NCBI GenBank assembly: GCA_947487155.1
Contig: CANKVS010000001.1
Coordinates: 148,869 to 212,868, forward strand
Source: an uncultured Flaviramulus sp.
GTDB lineage: Bacteria; Bacteroidota; Bacteroidia; Flavobacteriales; Flavobacteriaceae
Length of the DNA stretch: 64,000 nt
Direction: 5' to 3'
Shown: piece after piece, positions 1 to 9,841 of the stretch
Numbering within the stretch: position 1 is the stretch's first letter
How the letters are laid out: every line of letters starts with the position of its first letter
The notes under the pieces: model-generated
Seen by the model: the letters and a program-made list of their open reading frames with translations, nothing else
Told to the model about the DNA's origin: nothing
The model's database searches: none
Translations under genes and position numbers: made by a program

Positions 1-344
1 GTTGATAGGTTTTTTCTAAGCGTTTTTCTGTTTTTATAAATAAGAATAAGAGTTTCTAAAATGTCTTGTGAATAGGTTCTTTTTGCTGAAATTTCGATAC
101 CCGCATTCTCAAAAAACTCAGCGTAGTAATTATATTGGTCGAGCAAATGTTCCTGAAAATATACATCAAAGCCATCATTCTTAACAATAATATTAAGATT
201 ACCATCTTTATGCTGAAGTATATTAAGCCTTTTATACAGAATGTTCTTTACAAAAACATTAGTCATAAGTTTTATAGTGGTTTGCTTACCCACATAAAGC
301 TGGTGTAATCCTTTTAATTGCCGCCAAGTTATTTCTTTCCTCAT
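1..344 (-). CDS. jetD: JetD-like protein, N-terminal part, cut by window edge
   Basis: An open frame begins with ATG at 344, four bases after the stop of the SMC gene, and runs off the left edge, giving about 114 residues (start MRKEITWRQLKGLHQLY). It is not similar to anything I can name by sequence. Its place as fourth gene after kleisin, KITE and SMC subunits is that of JetD/MksG. In Wadjet systems this is the TOPRIM-containing nuclease subunit that cuts plasmid DNA once the SMC motor has extruded it. The catalytic part would be outside the window. The assignment rests on gene order only. Confidence 0.6.
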   Translation of the reverse strand, partial: MRKEITWRQLKGLHQLYVGKQTTIKLMTNVFVKNILYKRLNILQHKDGNLNIIVKNDGFDVYFQEHLLDQYNYYAEFFENAGIEISAKRTYSQDILETLILIYKNRKTLRKNLS

Positions 345-348
345 AAGC

Positions 349-3300
349 TTAAAGTTCACAAAATATTACTGAAGGATGGTGGTTAATTCTTTCTAAATCT
401 TTTCTTTTTGAAAGCCTATAGATGTACTGGTTTTTTCGATTTAACTTATTTGGATTGATACCAAGTGATATGACTTGATAATCAAATTCTTCTGCTAATT
501 CTCTTAGCATATCAAAGTTTGAACCAATGCCTTCTGCTTCATCTATACTTAAGAAACGTAGCCCAGGATTTTTGTTTACTTTTCCATCTTTAATCAATGA
601 CAATTTTGCGATACACAATAGTGCTATAGAGGAATAGGTCTGCCCAGTACTTCCAGAATTTTTTTTACCACTTTTAGTTACAAGTTCATAATTGAGTGTG
701 TAATATGAAAAAGGATTGAGCAGTTGTCTAATAGTTACGTTGGGTAATGGTGTTGTGCTATGTTCTTTGTAGGCCAGTAGAATTTTTTCTTCAATTGTTG
801 GGGAATCCTGAAGCTTTGATGTTAAGCTATTATCTCTGTCAAACAAACCAAAATCAAGTTTACCAAGATTGATGAGAAATGTACTTATCCATTGTAAAGA
901 AATATCTTTGCGTAACTCTGCTTTTAAAGATGCTGTATTGTCACCAGTAATTGCCATATAGTCTTTCTTAAAAAAGCTATTCATTTTTTTGCTATGCGAT
1001 ACTTGCTTGTTAATAGCTGCTTGAAGATCTTGCAATAGGTCTCTGATGCTTATGAGCTTATTTTGATTTAGTCTGGCGTTTGATTCGTTGATTTCATCAA
1101 GGCGTTCTATGATTTTTGGAATTACTGCCGCTTCGTCATAGGAGATTTCCTTGAATAGCTGGTGTGGTAATAATAGCCGAACCAATTCCATAAAATTCTT
1201 GTTAGCTTTGAATTGTTCCGATTTATCTGTGAGTTGGTACCCAATTAAAATACCGTCAAATTGTTTTGAATAGGCTTCAGAGTCATTCTGATATTTACGA
1301 CTAGAATTCTCAAAATCTGTTTCTTCTATATTGATAATATTAAACTCAGACAGCCAATCTGAAAATGTAGTCTCAATTTCTAGAATTTTGTTTTCCGCAC
1401 CTATTTTAGATTCTAAAAGAATATCTAGCTCAGCTATACTATCTAAAATTCCTTTTTGTTTAAGATATTCTTTCTGATATTCTACAACATAAATATCTTG
1501 TTTAAAAGTAAACTTTATATCTTTTCGCTTTCGCGAAATTTCCAAATCTTCAATTAATGTTTCAATTTCTTCACTTAAAGGTTCAAGTATCACAGATTCT
1601 ATAGCGGGCAATTGTCGCCCTATCCCATCTAATACTAATAGTAAACTTTCTAGTTCATTTTTAGTTTTGTTGACTGTTGTATGCTGTTCTTTCAACTGCT
1701 CCTCATTTTCCAAATCCTTGAATATTTTTTCAAGGTCTTCTTGTGCAATTTCAGAGACAGCTAGTTCTACATCTTTAGAAAGACGTTCCTCATTTTTGGT
1801 CAGCCAGGCTGGTATTGCTCTAGGAATATTGGGAACTTCATTAAGCAAGAAGGATTGAAGTTTTTTAAGCTCAAGAATATCTTTTTCAATCAATTTGACG
1901 TCTGCCTCAAGCGCCTTCTTTGATTCGGATAATAGCTCTTTGATTTTTGAAGTGTCATTAGTATTAAAAACTTGCTGTTTTACATATTCTATATAAATAT
2001 GGAGTCCAGATAGATCCAGCCAAAAACCATCATCATCTTTTGAGTATTGATTTTCTTTTAATGATAAGATCAAATTCTGTGGTTCAGGTATGTATTTGTT
2101 TCCCGCTTCTAAAAAATCAGGCACTATAGTTTTTAAACTATGGAAATGTCTCAATACACTTTCCTCGTCAGGGGAACAGGACTTGTTCCGTTTTAAAATC
2201 CAATGAGATAACGTGTCTGGATTTTCGAAGTCATTAAATTTTACTAATTCTCTTGATAAAGATAATTTACGCTCTAAGTCCCTGATTTCGTCATTCTGCT
2301 TATCAACAACGGCCTGAATACCTTTATCCACTTTTAATTTCTCAAACGCCGTGTACAATTCTGCCTTTTCTAATGCTGTATTTAGTTGCTGTAAAGCATT
2401 GTCTAGTTCTTGAGTGTTGAGATAATCGATAACTACATTTGATAGCTGCTTATTTGTTGTAATGCTTAACTTTTCCTTTACGGTCTGGCAGCTACTTATA
2501 CGTTTCAAGCGTTCGTCAAGCTTATCACTTTCTTTTCTAGCAATATCTAGTTTTGGCTGTAGTTCAATACTTTTTAAATTTGTTTCGTTAAGTTTTTTAT
2601 TTTTTAATTCATCAAGTGTTTCAATGGCTGTTCTTGCCGAAAGATAATCACTAATTAATTTTTTGATAGTCCTAATTTTTGTTTTAAGCACTAATTTCTG
2701 ATAGTTCCAATCCACCTCTTTAAACTCTCTTAGGGCAGCGTCTTTCTTCTTTTTTAGCTCATAGAGCACTTTTATACTATCACTCTTGGAAGTAAGAATA
2801 TCGATATCTTTTTTGTTGGTCCGGTGCATCTCTACAGAATCTTCAAACAGCTTTACCGTTTCTAAGTACTTATTATAAAAGGTTTGATTCCTCTCTTTTC
2901 CAAACAAAAACTCTTGTAGCTTCACATCACCCTTTACGGAAATCCCTTTCCGAGAAAAAGCCTGTAAGATTTTAGCGTAATCTTTTAAGGCACTTTTACT
3001 ATTGGCAATATCTACTGGTAGAAGGTTATTATTTAGTAATGCTTCGTGATAGTCTCTAAAATATTGGTAAATATGACAGCCAAAATGGTCAGAGTGATTC
3101 AGTTTTGCATCAAAATCCACCAATGTTAAAAGTGTACCATCTTGTACAAAATCATCTACTGTAAATGGTTTTTGAAAAGGTTCAAAAATCTTCTGGTCAA
3201 AATCCAATCCTCCTTGAATAATAAATGCTTGGCTCTGTTTAGAATTTCTCTCGATGTAGCAACCAATGAGTAGATATTCCTCTTTTTCAACTTCTACATT

Positions 3301-3561
3301 AATGTAAGCATAACCATAATCACCCTTTTCACTTGTTTCTATGACTAAAGTGTTAAACGGTCTATCATCTTGACTGTTGGTAGACGATTCGTATTCCGTA
3401 GAACCAATGATTATTAATTGTAGAAGGTCAGTAAGTATACTTTTGCCAACACCACTATCACCTGTAAAATCAGTTCTAAACGGATGTAGTTCATAATCAA
3501 AATTTTGATGATGAATAATGTTTACAGTACCTATACTATGTATTCTTGGAAAATCTTTCAT
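349..3561 (-). CDS. jetC: SMC-like ATPase of a Wadjet/MksB-type complex (JetC-like)
   Basis: A 1070-aa SMC/MukB-like ATPase. The Walker A motif GDSGVGKS is at residues 34-41. A long charged coiled-coil stretch fills roughly residues 230-900. The signature-type segment NSGSTGQ is near 968-974 and Walker B, FLSIDEAEG, near 1003-1011, so both halves of an ABC-type head are present. In MksBEF/Wadjet complexes this subunit is the loop-extruding motor that recognises circular DNA. Its start overlaps the end of the KITE gene by 4 bp (ATGA), and the JetD-like gene follows at once, so translation is probably coupled. The family (SMC head plus coiled coil) is clear; the Wadjet subunit name rests on the operon. 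Confidence 0.85.
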   Translation of the reverse strand: MKDFPRIHSIGTVNIIHHQNFDYELHPFRTDFTGDSGVGKSILTDLLQLIIIGSTEYESSTNSQDDRPFNTLVIETSEKGDYGYAYINVEVEKEEYLLIGCYIERNSKQSQAFIIQGGLDFDQKIFEPFQKPFTVDDFVQDGTLLTLVDFDAKLNHSDHFGCHIYQYFRDYHEALLNNNLLPVDIANSKSALKDYAKILQAFSRKGISVKGDVKLQEFLFGKERNQTFYNKYLETVKLFEDSVEMHRTNKKDIDILTSKSDSIKVLYELKKKKDAALREFKEVDWNYQKLVLKTKIRTIKKLISDYLSARTAIETLDELKNKKLNETNLKSIELQPKLDIARKESDKLDERLKRISSCQTVKEKLSITTNKQLSNVVIDYLNTQELDNALQQLNTALEKAELYTAFEKLKVDKGIQAVVDKQNDEIRDLERKLSLSRELVKFNDFENPDTLSHWILKRNKSCSPDEESVLRHFHSLKTIVPDFLEAGNKYIPEPQNLILSLKENQYSKDDDGFWLDLSGLHIYIEYVKQQVFNTNDTSKIKELLSESKKALEADVKLIEKDILELKKLQSFLLNEVPNIPRAIPAWLTKNEERLSKDVELAVSEIAQEDLEKIFKDLENEEQLKEQHTTVNKTKNELESLLLVLDGIGRQLPAIESVILEPLSEEIETLIEDLEISRKRKDIKFTFKQDIYVVEYQKEYLKQKGILDSIAELDILLESKIGAENKILEIETTFSDWLSEFNIINIEETDFENSSRKYQNDSEAYSKQFDGILIGYQLTDKSEQFKANKNFMELVRLLLPHQLFKEISYDEAAVIPKIIERLDEINESNARLNQNKLISIRDLLQDLQAAINKQVSHSKKMNSFFKKDYMAITGDNTASLKAELRKDISLQWISTFLINLGKLDFGLFDRDNSLTSKLQDSPTIEEKILLAYKEHSTTPLPNVTIRQLLNPFSYYTLNYELVTKSGKKNSGSTGQTYSSIALLCIAKLSLIKDGKVNKNPGLRFLSIDEAEGIGSNFDMLRELAEEFDYQVISLGINPNKLNRKNQYIYRLSKRKDLERINHHPSVIFCEL

Positions 3562-4208
3562 TGATAGCTTGCAATAATTTTATCTATATCCCTTATTTGT
3601 TTCTCATAGACTGAGTTTATGCGGTTAAATGACGTCCTTGGTTCAAAATAGTCTTTATCTAAATCCATCCAACCCAAGCGTTTGAAGTTTTTCAGGGCAT
3701 TATAGACGACGGTATCTATGCGTTCGTCATCATCATCAATTTTAATATCACCTCTTGACTGCGCTAATAAACGAATAAGACCTTCTTTGTATTCTTCATA
3801 ATCGTTACGAATCATTTCCTGTAGCTTGGATACACTGTTTAACTCTAGGTTTCCTTCGTGAAAAATTATCTTATATGTAATAATCCCAATAATGGCATAT
3901 TCGTTTTTGAGGGTGTCTCTGTATGTCCACGGAATCTTGCCACGACTAGTAGTATTAAAGTCTAAAAAGAAATAGGAATCTGCTTCGAGATTTTCTTCCT
4001 TTAAATGAATACCATAGAAATACGAGTAATATTTCTCAAGATGTTGCTTATGTTTTTTTAAAAACCAGTAGTATGGTATCTGGTCTCCATATTGTTGTAT
4101 ATGTATCCCATCCTTTAGGTAATAATCAACCTCGCCAAAATAGAGTTGGGCGTCTGGGTCAATCTGAAATTTTAAAAAATCTAATGTTCCTTCACTATTG
4201 TGTTCCAT
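3558..4208 (-). CDS. jetB: KITE-type subunit of the SMC complex (JetB/MksE-like)
   Basis: A 216-aa, mostly helical protein with an acidic C-terminal half. Size and position between the presumed kleisin (445 aa) and the SMC ATPase match JetB/MksE, the winged-helix KITE subunit that dimerises and bridges the kleisin in MukBEF-like complexes. It overlaps the upstream gene by 28 bp and the downstream SMC gene by 4 bp, so the three are surely co-translated. No catalytic motif is expected or seen. The call depends on operon architecture more than on residues. Confidence 0.7.
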   Translation of the reverse strand: MEHNSEGTLDFLKFQIDPDAQLYFGEVDYYLKDGIHIQQYGDQIPYYWFLKKHKQHLEKYYSYFYGIHLKEENLEADSYFFLDFNTTSRGKIPWTYRDTLKNEYAIIGIITYKIIFHEGNLELNSVSKLQEMIRNDYEEYKEGLIRLLAQSRGDIKIDDDDERIDTVVYNALKNFKRLGWMDLDKDYFEPRTSFNRINSVYEKQIRDIDKIIASYQ

Positions 4209-5518
4209 AGTATTAGTCCTTCTTTTTTTACGAGATTGGTTTTATCAATCTCAATATCATAGTGTTCTTTTGAGTGACACAGATCTATTACATTAAAAAA
4301 TGCCTTTGTTGCAATTGAGAAATCTGCTGATTCTTCAAGTATCCTAAAATAAATTTCTGATAAATTAATCTGTTTACTCTGTCTAAGTTCGGCTAGTATT
4401 AAATTTACCCAGTCTTCTATAGTTTCATAATCGTCAAAAGCCTTATCCAAAACTGCTTGATTTTCCTTTTCTGCTTCCAGGTCAGGTTCATACGTTTTTC
4501 TGGGTTTTGAACGTGTAGGAAACAAATCTTTATTTCTATCAAAGAGTATGTATTTAGGCCTTTTAAATTTCAAAAGAACTTCCGGAATCTCTTTAGGAAA
4601 GGCTATCTGTTTATCTTTTGAAACTCTCTCAAGCGTTGAATGTTTTAGCAAAAACCGAATAAATCTATCGGTCTGCGCACTATACTCGGGATTACGAAAA
4701 GCGGCAAATAATTGTTTTATTTTCGGTTGAATTTTATCAAGTCTTCTATCAGTACTTCGTAACCTACTCTGAACACCATCAAAAAATTGAACCTTAGATT
4801 CTATGAGGTTTAGAATTTCTCTGTTATCAGAATCAATTTGGGTCAACATTAAACTTATGGAATTGGTTTCGGTAAATGCGACCCTTAAATCTTCATTTTT
4901 CTTTTGAACCTCTTTTAAATCATCACTCACATTCCGAAGTAACTGCAAAGGTTTAAGATGTTGCGCGAGCGTGTCTCTTCTCAATTTGGTAACAGCTTCG
5001 TCTATCTGTCTGTCCAAAAAGTCAATATGCTTTTTTAGTGTAGGATGGTAATGTTCAAAATGTATTTCAAACCAGTTTTTTAAAGTTTCTTCTGAACCAA
5101 GGGCTACATCTAGTTGTGATTTTAGCGATGAGCATATAACCTTGATTTTTGTAGGTTTAAAACTGCCTTCCAAGGTTTCCTTAGCAATCTTACAGAAATT
5201 AAGTCCATACTCTTGAAAGGAGTAGGTTCGTGTTTCTTCATCATAACTTAGGAAAAACTTTTGAAGTTTTTTTATTCTGTCTTTGTTATATGATTTCACA
5301 TAAGTGGTTTCTTTCTCATTAGCAGTCATCGTGACTTCAAAAAGTCTATGAATATCCTCGCCAGTAAACCTATTGTCCTCATATCGACCGTTAACAATAC
5401 CCTCGTAAAGATGAATAATTACAATACCTTCTCGCTCATCAGGAAAGAGAGCTCGATAGGTCTGAGGTTTTGATGCTTCTTCCTCAAAATTGAATATTTT
5501 TTCTTCTTCTTGGTTCAA
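4181..5518 (-). CDS. jetA: Kleisin-like subunit of the SMC complex (JetA/MksF-like)
   Basis: A 445-aa protein. Residues about 20-130 look like a winged-helix N-terminal domain, residues about 140-260 form a long charged helical region, and a further globular part follows near 270-330 and at the C-terminus. This is the layout of MukF/MksF/JetA kleisins, which link the two SMC heads. It is the first gene of the jetA-jetB-jetC-jetD order and lies 21 bp after the PHP-ATPase gene. I cannot assign the Wadjet subtype by eye. Confidence 0.7.
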   Translation of the reverse strand: MNQEEEKIFNFEEEASKPQTYRALFPDEREGIVIIHLYEGIVNGRYEDNRFTGEDIHRLFEVTMTANEKETTYVKSYNKDRIKKLQKFFLSYDEETRTYSFQEYGLNFCKIAKETLEGSFKPTKIKVICSSLKSQLDVALGSEETLKNWFEIHFEHYHPTLKKHIDFLDRQIDEAVTKLRRDTLAQHLKPLQLLRNVSDDLKEVQKKNEDLRVAFTETNSISLMLTQIDSDNREILNLIESKVQFFDGVQSRLRSTDRRLDKIQPKIKQLFAAFRNPEYSAQTDRFIRFLLKHSTLERVSKDKQIAFPKEIPEVLLKFKRPKYILFDRNKDLFPTRSKPRKTYEPDLEAEKENQAVLDKAFDDYETIEDWVNLILAELRQSKQINLSEIYFRILEESADFSIATKAFFNVIDLCHSKEHYDIEIDKTNLVKKEGLILWNTIVKEH

Positions 5519-5539
5519 TATTTTTTACGAGTTCTTTCT

Positions 5540-8176
5540 TTAAAAATTATATTTCTTTTTACGTTTATCAAATGCCTCTGGGCCACCTTCCAGAACATCA
5601 CAAATATGCTCTTGTACACCTCTTTTATATAGTACTTCATTTATTTCATTATCTTCTGCTTTTGTAAATTCAATAGAACCAGAAATGTACTCAAATGGAT
5701 GTGTTCTGTTTTTAGTACCTTCACCATCTTGATTGGCTACTATGATTAGTTCTGCATCTGCACCTAAAACTAGATTTGGATTATGTGTTACTATGATGAT
5801 TTGCCTTGTTTTCTTTCGCTTGCGCAAAAATTTCACCACCTGATTATAGATAGAACGGTTATCTAAATCGTCTTCTGGCTGGTCGATGAGGATTGGGCAT
5901 TGGCTATCATCCAGATCAATCAATAAACGTAACAGAACAAACGATTTTTTACCTGGAGACATGTTGGAAATATCATCATCTTGAAACGTTACCTTGTAAT
6001 CGTGCATAAACCAATTGGTATATAAGGAAGTGATAGCTTCCTTATTCGATAGCCCTTTTCTTTTTGGTATTTCACCTTTGATGATTTTCAAAGCTTCATC
6101 CTTTAAAAACGTTTTATGTTCTTCCAATCCTGTAAACTCATATTGGGTCAAATAATCATAGTCCCTACTTGCTGTAGCACGACCATCGAAACTTTTTTGG
6201 ACATAAGACTCTTGAAAATCTTCTTTTTTAAATTTGGTAAGAATATCGAACGATAGTTCATCGTCAAAATCAGATAAATCCACGCTATCTTTGGCACCGA
6301 GATACAGTGTATAATACTCTGCATTATAGTCTGCTAGAAATTGAATATTCTTTTTAATAAGGGCATTGGCATTAGTTATTTCCTTTTGATGCTCACCAAT
6401 CTGTAGCTGCAGTTTTTCTTCTTTAGCCAAGTCTTTCATCAGTTCATTAAGTGCTTTTTGGTCTTTTAGCGCTTCCTTCATATCCCTTATGGAAGTTTCG
6501 AGTACTTCAATTTCTTTGGTCAGAGCCAGGATTTGGGTTTCTTGCTCTGTAATTCTTTTATCGACTGCCGCAGACCAGTCCGTTTTATAAACAGTAGCTT
6601 TTGTAGTTGACAGATTTTCTATATCCTTTTTAAGTTTAGGATTAATGATATTCTCTGTCAGATTTTCATTGATTTGAATACCAATATCTTTCAATGATTT
6701 TAACTTGACAATATCCTTATTAATGGTATCAATAGCAGTATTTTTTTCTTTTATCTGAACATTGGTCTGATTAAACGTATCGAGCTCTTCTTTGCTTATC
6801 TGGGTTTTTTCCTGAAGGCCTTTAATTTCTTCATTCAGCTTGTCAATCTGTTTTTTGATGCCACTTTCGTCACCTAATTCTTTTTTTAGTCGATTCTTTT
6901 CGATGCTAATTCCAATGTTTTCAAAGAGGTTTTTTATCGCAACGTCTACTTTGTTTTCGATTTCCTTTTTTTTGTCGTTTAAGGAATCATACCAAGCTTT
7001 AAATTCTTCTTTTTGAAGCAAAACATCTTGTATTATTTCGTCTATATCACCCGTATCTTCACCATCGTCAACTACTCTGTTTAAATAGGATTGTGGTATA
7101 TAGATAATCTTCTTTGCTGGATTGTTTTCAGCGCCCAAACTAGAGGTCTGCCCATCTTTCCATTGAACCTCAAAACTACTAACGGGTCTTTTATCAAATA
7201 TATTAGCAGACTCATTTCGTTTGTTGTACTCAGCAATATCAGCAGTTCTAGCAGTACTTTTTAATAATATAGATTTACCGGTAGATTTTCCACCAATGAT
7301 GGCGGTCATATTTTCATTACACTCGATAGGTGTTGTTGTGAAAGCTGGATCAATAAATCTCACTTTATCTATAACCTCGTAAACTTTTTTCTCATCGGGT
7401 TTACGATCTCTTATGCTAACGCGTTCTTCTGGTTCATAGATGATTTGTTTTAAACCTTCAAAAGTTGGATCGGCTTTAATCCACAAATTAACCTTTTTAT
7501 TATATTCTTTAATATTATGGTTGTCCGAACATATTATTATAGGTAGGGTTTTACCAATTTTATTGAATAGATATGGGTTTACCATTGTCTTATACCCTTC
7601 AATATCAGATACTTTACCTAATTCAAAAATGTCAATAATTTTTGCGATATCTTCTTTTTGCGCAGTTCCATGAGGTAGGGAATGAGTAATATTTTCTAAG
7701 CTATTACTTTTAGAACCAGCGTGAATTGATACGATTCCTCCTAATTCCTTTATTAATTTAACGGTGTCTGCAAGGTCGCAATAGACTTCATTGATTTTCT
7801 TATTTTCCCCTTCAATCCGTTTTATTGCTGTGTTATTTTTAATCTGTCCCCATATGTATTCTAAATTAGAATCTTCACTAAAAATTCCAATGAAATGTAT
7901 AGGTTCATTACCACGGGCATCAGATAGAAATTCTATTCCTGGTAGAATTGTCAAATTCTTATCCCTGGCAAGTTCTTGAAGTGCATTAATTCTGTTTACA
8001 TCAATTATATGATGGTCGGTAATTGCTATTACCGAAATATCGTTTGCCGCAAGCCCATTAACAATATCTTCATTTGAAATACTCCCATCCTCATAATCAT
8101 AAGATGATGGTGTATGAAAATGCAAATCCCATTTACGCCATTCCGAACCTTTAGAGTATACTTTATCCATATGCAT
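5540..8176 (-). CDS. TrlF-type protein: PHP phosphoesterase domain fused to SMC-like ATPase
   Basis: About 878 aa. The N-terminal PHP domain has the metal-ligand motifs HFHT (19-22), TDHH (53-56), GIEF (80-83), SIHAGS (150-155) and SDNH (217-220). An ABC/SMC-like ATPase follows, with Walker A GGKSTGKS (295-302), a coiled coil (about 380-620), a signature NMSPGKKS (738-745), Walker B ILIDQPEDD (762-770) and a THN switch. PHP domains are metal-dependent phosphoesterases or nucleases, and this fusion is the TrlF family. The open frame extends to a TTG at 8197; ATG at 8176 or 8170 is the likelier start, since most of the conserved domain begins after it. Transcribed just ahead of jetA, so it may be an extra effector of the SMC system. 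Confidence 0.85.
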   Translation of the reverse strand: MHMDKVYSKGSEWRKWDLHFHTPSSYDYEDGSISNEDIVNGLAANDISVIAITDHHIIDVNRINALQELARDKNLTILPGIEFLSDARGNEPIHFIGIFSEDSNLEYIWGQIKNNTAIKRIEGENKKINEVYCDLADTVKLIKELGGIVSIHAGSKSNSLENITHSLPHGTAQKEDIAKIIDIFELGKVSDIEGYKTMVNPYLFNKIGKTLPIIICSDNHNIKEYNKKVNLWIKADPTFEGLKQIIYEPEERVSIRDRKPDEKKVYEVIDKVRFIDPAFTTTPIECNENMTAIIGGKSTGKSILLKSTARTADIAEYNKRNESANIFDKRPVSSFEVQWKDGQTSSLGAENNPAKKIIYIPQSYLNRVVDDGEDTGDIDEIIQDVLLQKEEFKAWYDSLNDKKKEIENKVDVAIKNLFENIGISIEKNRLKKELGDESGIKKQIDKLNEEIKGLQEKTQISKEELDTFNQTNVQIKEKNTAIDTINKDIVKLKSLKDIGIQINENLTENIINPKLKKDIENLSTTKATVYKTDWSAAVDKRITEQETQILALTKEIEVLETSIRDMKEALKDQKALNELMKDLAKEEKLQLQIGEHQKEITNANALIKKNIQFLADYNAEYYTLYLGAKDSVDLSDFDDELSFDILTKFKKEDFQESYVQKSFDGRATASRDYDYLTQYEFTGLEEHKTFLKDEALKIIKGEIPKRKGLSNKEAITSLYTNWFMHDYKVTFQDDDISNMSPGKKSFVLLRLLIDLDDSQCPILIDQPEDDLDNRSIYNQVVKFLRKRKKTRQIIIVTHNPNLVLGADAELIIVANQDGEGTKNRTHPFEYISGSIEFTKAEDNEINEVLYKRGVQEHICDVLEGGPEAFDKRKKKYNF

Positions 8177-8211
8177 AATAATTTTAATAGAAACCAATTA
8201 TAAACAACAAA

Positions 8212-8239
8212 AAAAGCCAATGAATATCCATTAGCTTTT
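8212..8239 (-). terminator. Hairpin with T-tract ending the DnaC-like operon
   Basis: AAAAGC and AATG pair with CATT and GCTTTT around a 6-base loop with one mismatch. On the minus strand a run of T follows the stem. It lies 95 bp past the stop of the DnaC-like gene and just upstream of the PHP-ATPase start. It would therefore insulate the jet operon from the maintenance genes and implies a separate promoter very close to the PHP-ATPase start. Confidence 0.5.
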
Positions 8240-8334
8240 ATAAAAATCTATGTTTGGCGTAATCGTCTATAAATATATTAAAATTTTAACATAATTTCTT
8301 ACGTATTTCCGTAATTAAATAACCACTTTTTAGA

Positions 8335-8997
8335 TCATGTTCTTTTATCCCTACTCTTACTATCAAAAGCTACTAAATTAAAAAGTTGACGCATTCTAGA
8401 GCGAACACGATTACCATAAAGTTCTTCTAATTCTGCTGCATTTAAATTTGTAGTAGCATGAGTCTTCACTCTATGATTAATAAACAGTTCATATCTAGAA
8501 AGTATAACTTCCCCAATCACGTTACAATCCTTCCCGAAATGCCTCCCAATGGGTTCGACACCCAAATCATCAAAACAGAAATACTGACCATTACCATAAT
8601 CTTCTATGGTTTTATAGCCTATATGATTAAAAGAGAAAACAATGTTACGTGTTGGTATAATCTTATACGGCTTTTGGTGAGGTACGATGTATCGAAATAA
8701 TTTCATTAAACTTGTTTTACCACAACCAACTGGTCCACTAAGTAACAAGCCTTTATTTATATCAATGTTAAATTTTTTGCAGACCTCACGGTTGTGTATG
8801 AAATAATTACAAAGCTTGTATAATATCTCTCGATCATCTTTGTAAATCTTGAACTTTTTCCCGAACAATAATTTCCCTTTGGCATCCAAATAAATGAGCA
8901 TTTTATCAAAATCATACTCAATGCAGTTACCCTTAAGTTTCCCTAACTGATACTGAACATTTCCTTCTATGATGATATGTGGCTTTGAAGAATTCAT
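8335..8997 (-). CDS. DnaC/IstB-like AAA+ ATPase
   Basis: A 220-aa AAA+ ATPase with Walker A GPVGCGKT (88-95), Walker B FCFDDLG (140-146), a sensor-1 like TTN (182-184) and an arginine-rich RSRMRQLF near the C-terminus. The family includes the helicase loaders DnaC/DnaI and IstB. In Bacteroidota mobile elements such a gene commonly sits next to a replication-initiator-like gene and an HTH gene, as here, and is thought to help load replication machinery on the excised circle. Its ATG overlaps the stop of the upstream gene (ATGA), showing translational coupling. Confidence 0.8.
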   Translation of the reverse strand: MNSSKPHIIIEGNVQYQLGKLKGNCIEYDFDKMLIYLDAKGKLLFGKKFKIYKDDREILYKLCNYFIHNREVCKKFNIDINKGLLLSGPVGCGKTSLMKLFRYIVPHQKPYKIIPTRNIVFSFNHIGYKTIEDYGNGQYFCFDDLGVEPIGRHFGKDCNVIGEVILSRYELFINHRVKTHATTNLNAAELEELYGNRVRSRMRQLFNLVAFDSKSRDKRT

Positions 8998-9533
8998 AGA
9001 GGCTCATTATAATCTTTATCAGTACTTGCCTTTAGGTTGTCCTGATATGGAACAGTTGCTTTTTGTTTTTCATCAGTTTTAGGATTCTTAAAATTTGATT
9101 TTTTAAAACTTTGCTGTTTGTTTATGTTTTTAGTGTTTTCCATAGTTTGTATATGTTTGTTTATAGGTACCAATGCTTGTCCATTGCTTGTCTTGATATT
9201 GGCACGACTTAAGTACAGAGCTTGTTCGGTACTTGTCCCAAAATCGAACATCTTGATTCTGCTGCCTTTAAATGGATTATGAGATGGCGTATATAACAAG
9301 TATTTCCAATGGCTCAGCTCCTTAATACATCTATGATAGGTAGATTTAGAACCTATCTTGGAAAAATCCATAACTTCTTCACGATTGATGTAAAATTCAT
9401 CTTTAAAGAAGTTGGTATTCCACAATTGAAATAAGGCCACATACAAACTAATATGGGTTGGATTCAAACGGCTATCTTTTGAAAATTGAAGAAACACCCC
9501 ATTGAGGTGTTTAATGTAGTTGATATCTTCCAA
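8994..9533 (-). CDS. Replication-initiator-like or DNA-binding protein of the element, TTG start
   Basis: A 179-aa protein. The first 110 residues look like a winged-helix replication/regulatory domain: two helices, then FSKIGSKSTYHRCIKELSHW, resembling a recognition helix. The last 60 residues are polar, lysine-rich and likely disordered. No ATG occurs before residue 51, so a TTG at 9533, 7 bp after the previous gene, is the probable start. The placement between an excisionase-like HTH gene and a DnaC-like loader fits an initiator or helicase-recruiting protein. The function is inferred from context. Confidence 0.55.
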   Translation of the reverse strand: MEDINYIKHLNGVFLQFSKDSRLNPTHISLYVALFQLWNTNFFKDEFYINREEVMDFSKIGSKSTYHRCIKELSHWKYLLYTPSHNPFKGSRIKMFDFGTSTEQALYLSRANIKTSNGQALVPINKHIQTMENTKNINKQQSFKKSNFKNPKTDEKQKATVPYQDNLKASTDKDYNEPL

Positions 9534-9540
9534 AACAGAA

Positions 9541-9819
9541 TTAGAATTTATTGTGAATCCTGTTTTGCTCCAAAACTTTCATGATTTCCTCATAATCATA
9601 GTAAAGTACACCTCCTACTTTTGTATAAGGCAATGTTCCATTAATTCTAAGGTTTTGTAATGTCCCAGGTGAAATTCCTAAAAGCTCTCTTACCTCAGGA
9701 GATTTGAGCCATTTTTTTGAAGTATGACCCAATTGGTTGTTAAGTAATTTTTTGATGCCTTCTAGTAATTCTAATTTGAACTCCATAAGGTCTTCGGTAG
9801 TGATAATTGTTGCACTCAT
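9541..9819 (-). CDS. Excisionase-like helix-turn-helix protein
   Basis: 92 aa with a MerR/excisionase-type HTH near residues 36-85. The run KSPEVRELLGISPGTLQNL is followed by a wing that reaches GTLPYTKVGGVLYY, the typical HTH_17 ending. Proteins of this kind in CTnDOT-like and NBU-like elements act as recombination directionality factors or regulators of the excision operon. It is the first gene of the three-gene maintenance operon and lies downstream of rteC on the same strand. Confidence 0.75.
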   Translation of the reverse strand: MSATIITTEDLMEFKLELLEGIKKLLNNQLGHTSKKWLKSPEVRELLGISPGTLQNLRINGTLPYTKVGGVLYYDYEEIMKVLEQNRIHNKF

Positions 9820-9841
9820 AATGTTGGAAGGTTTTAAATAA

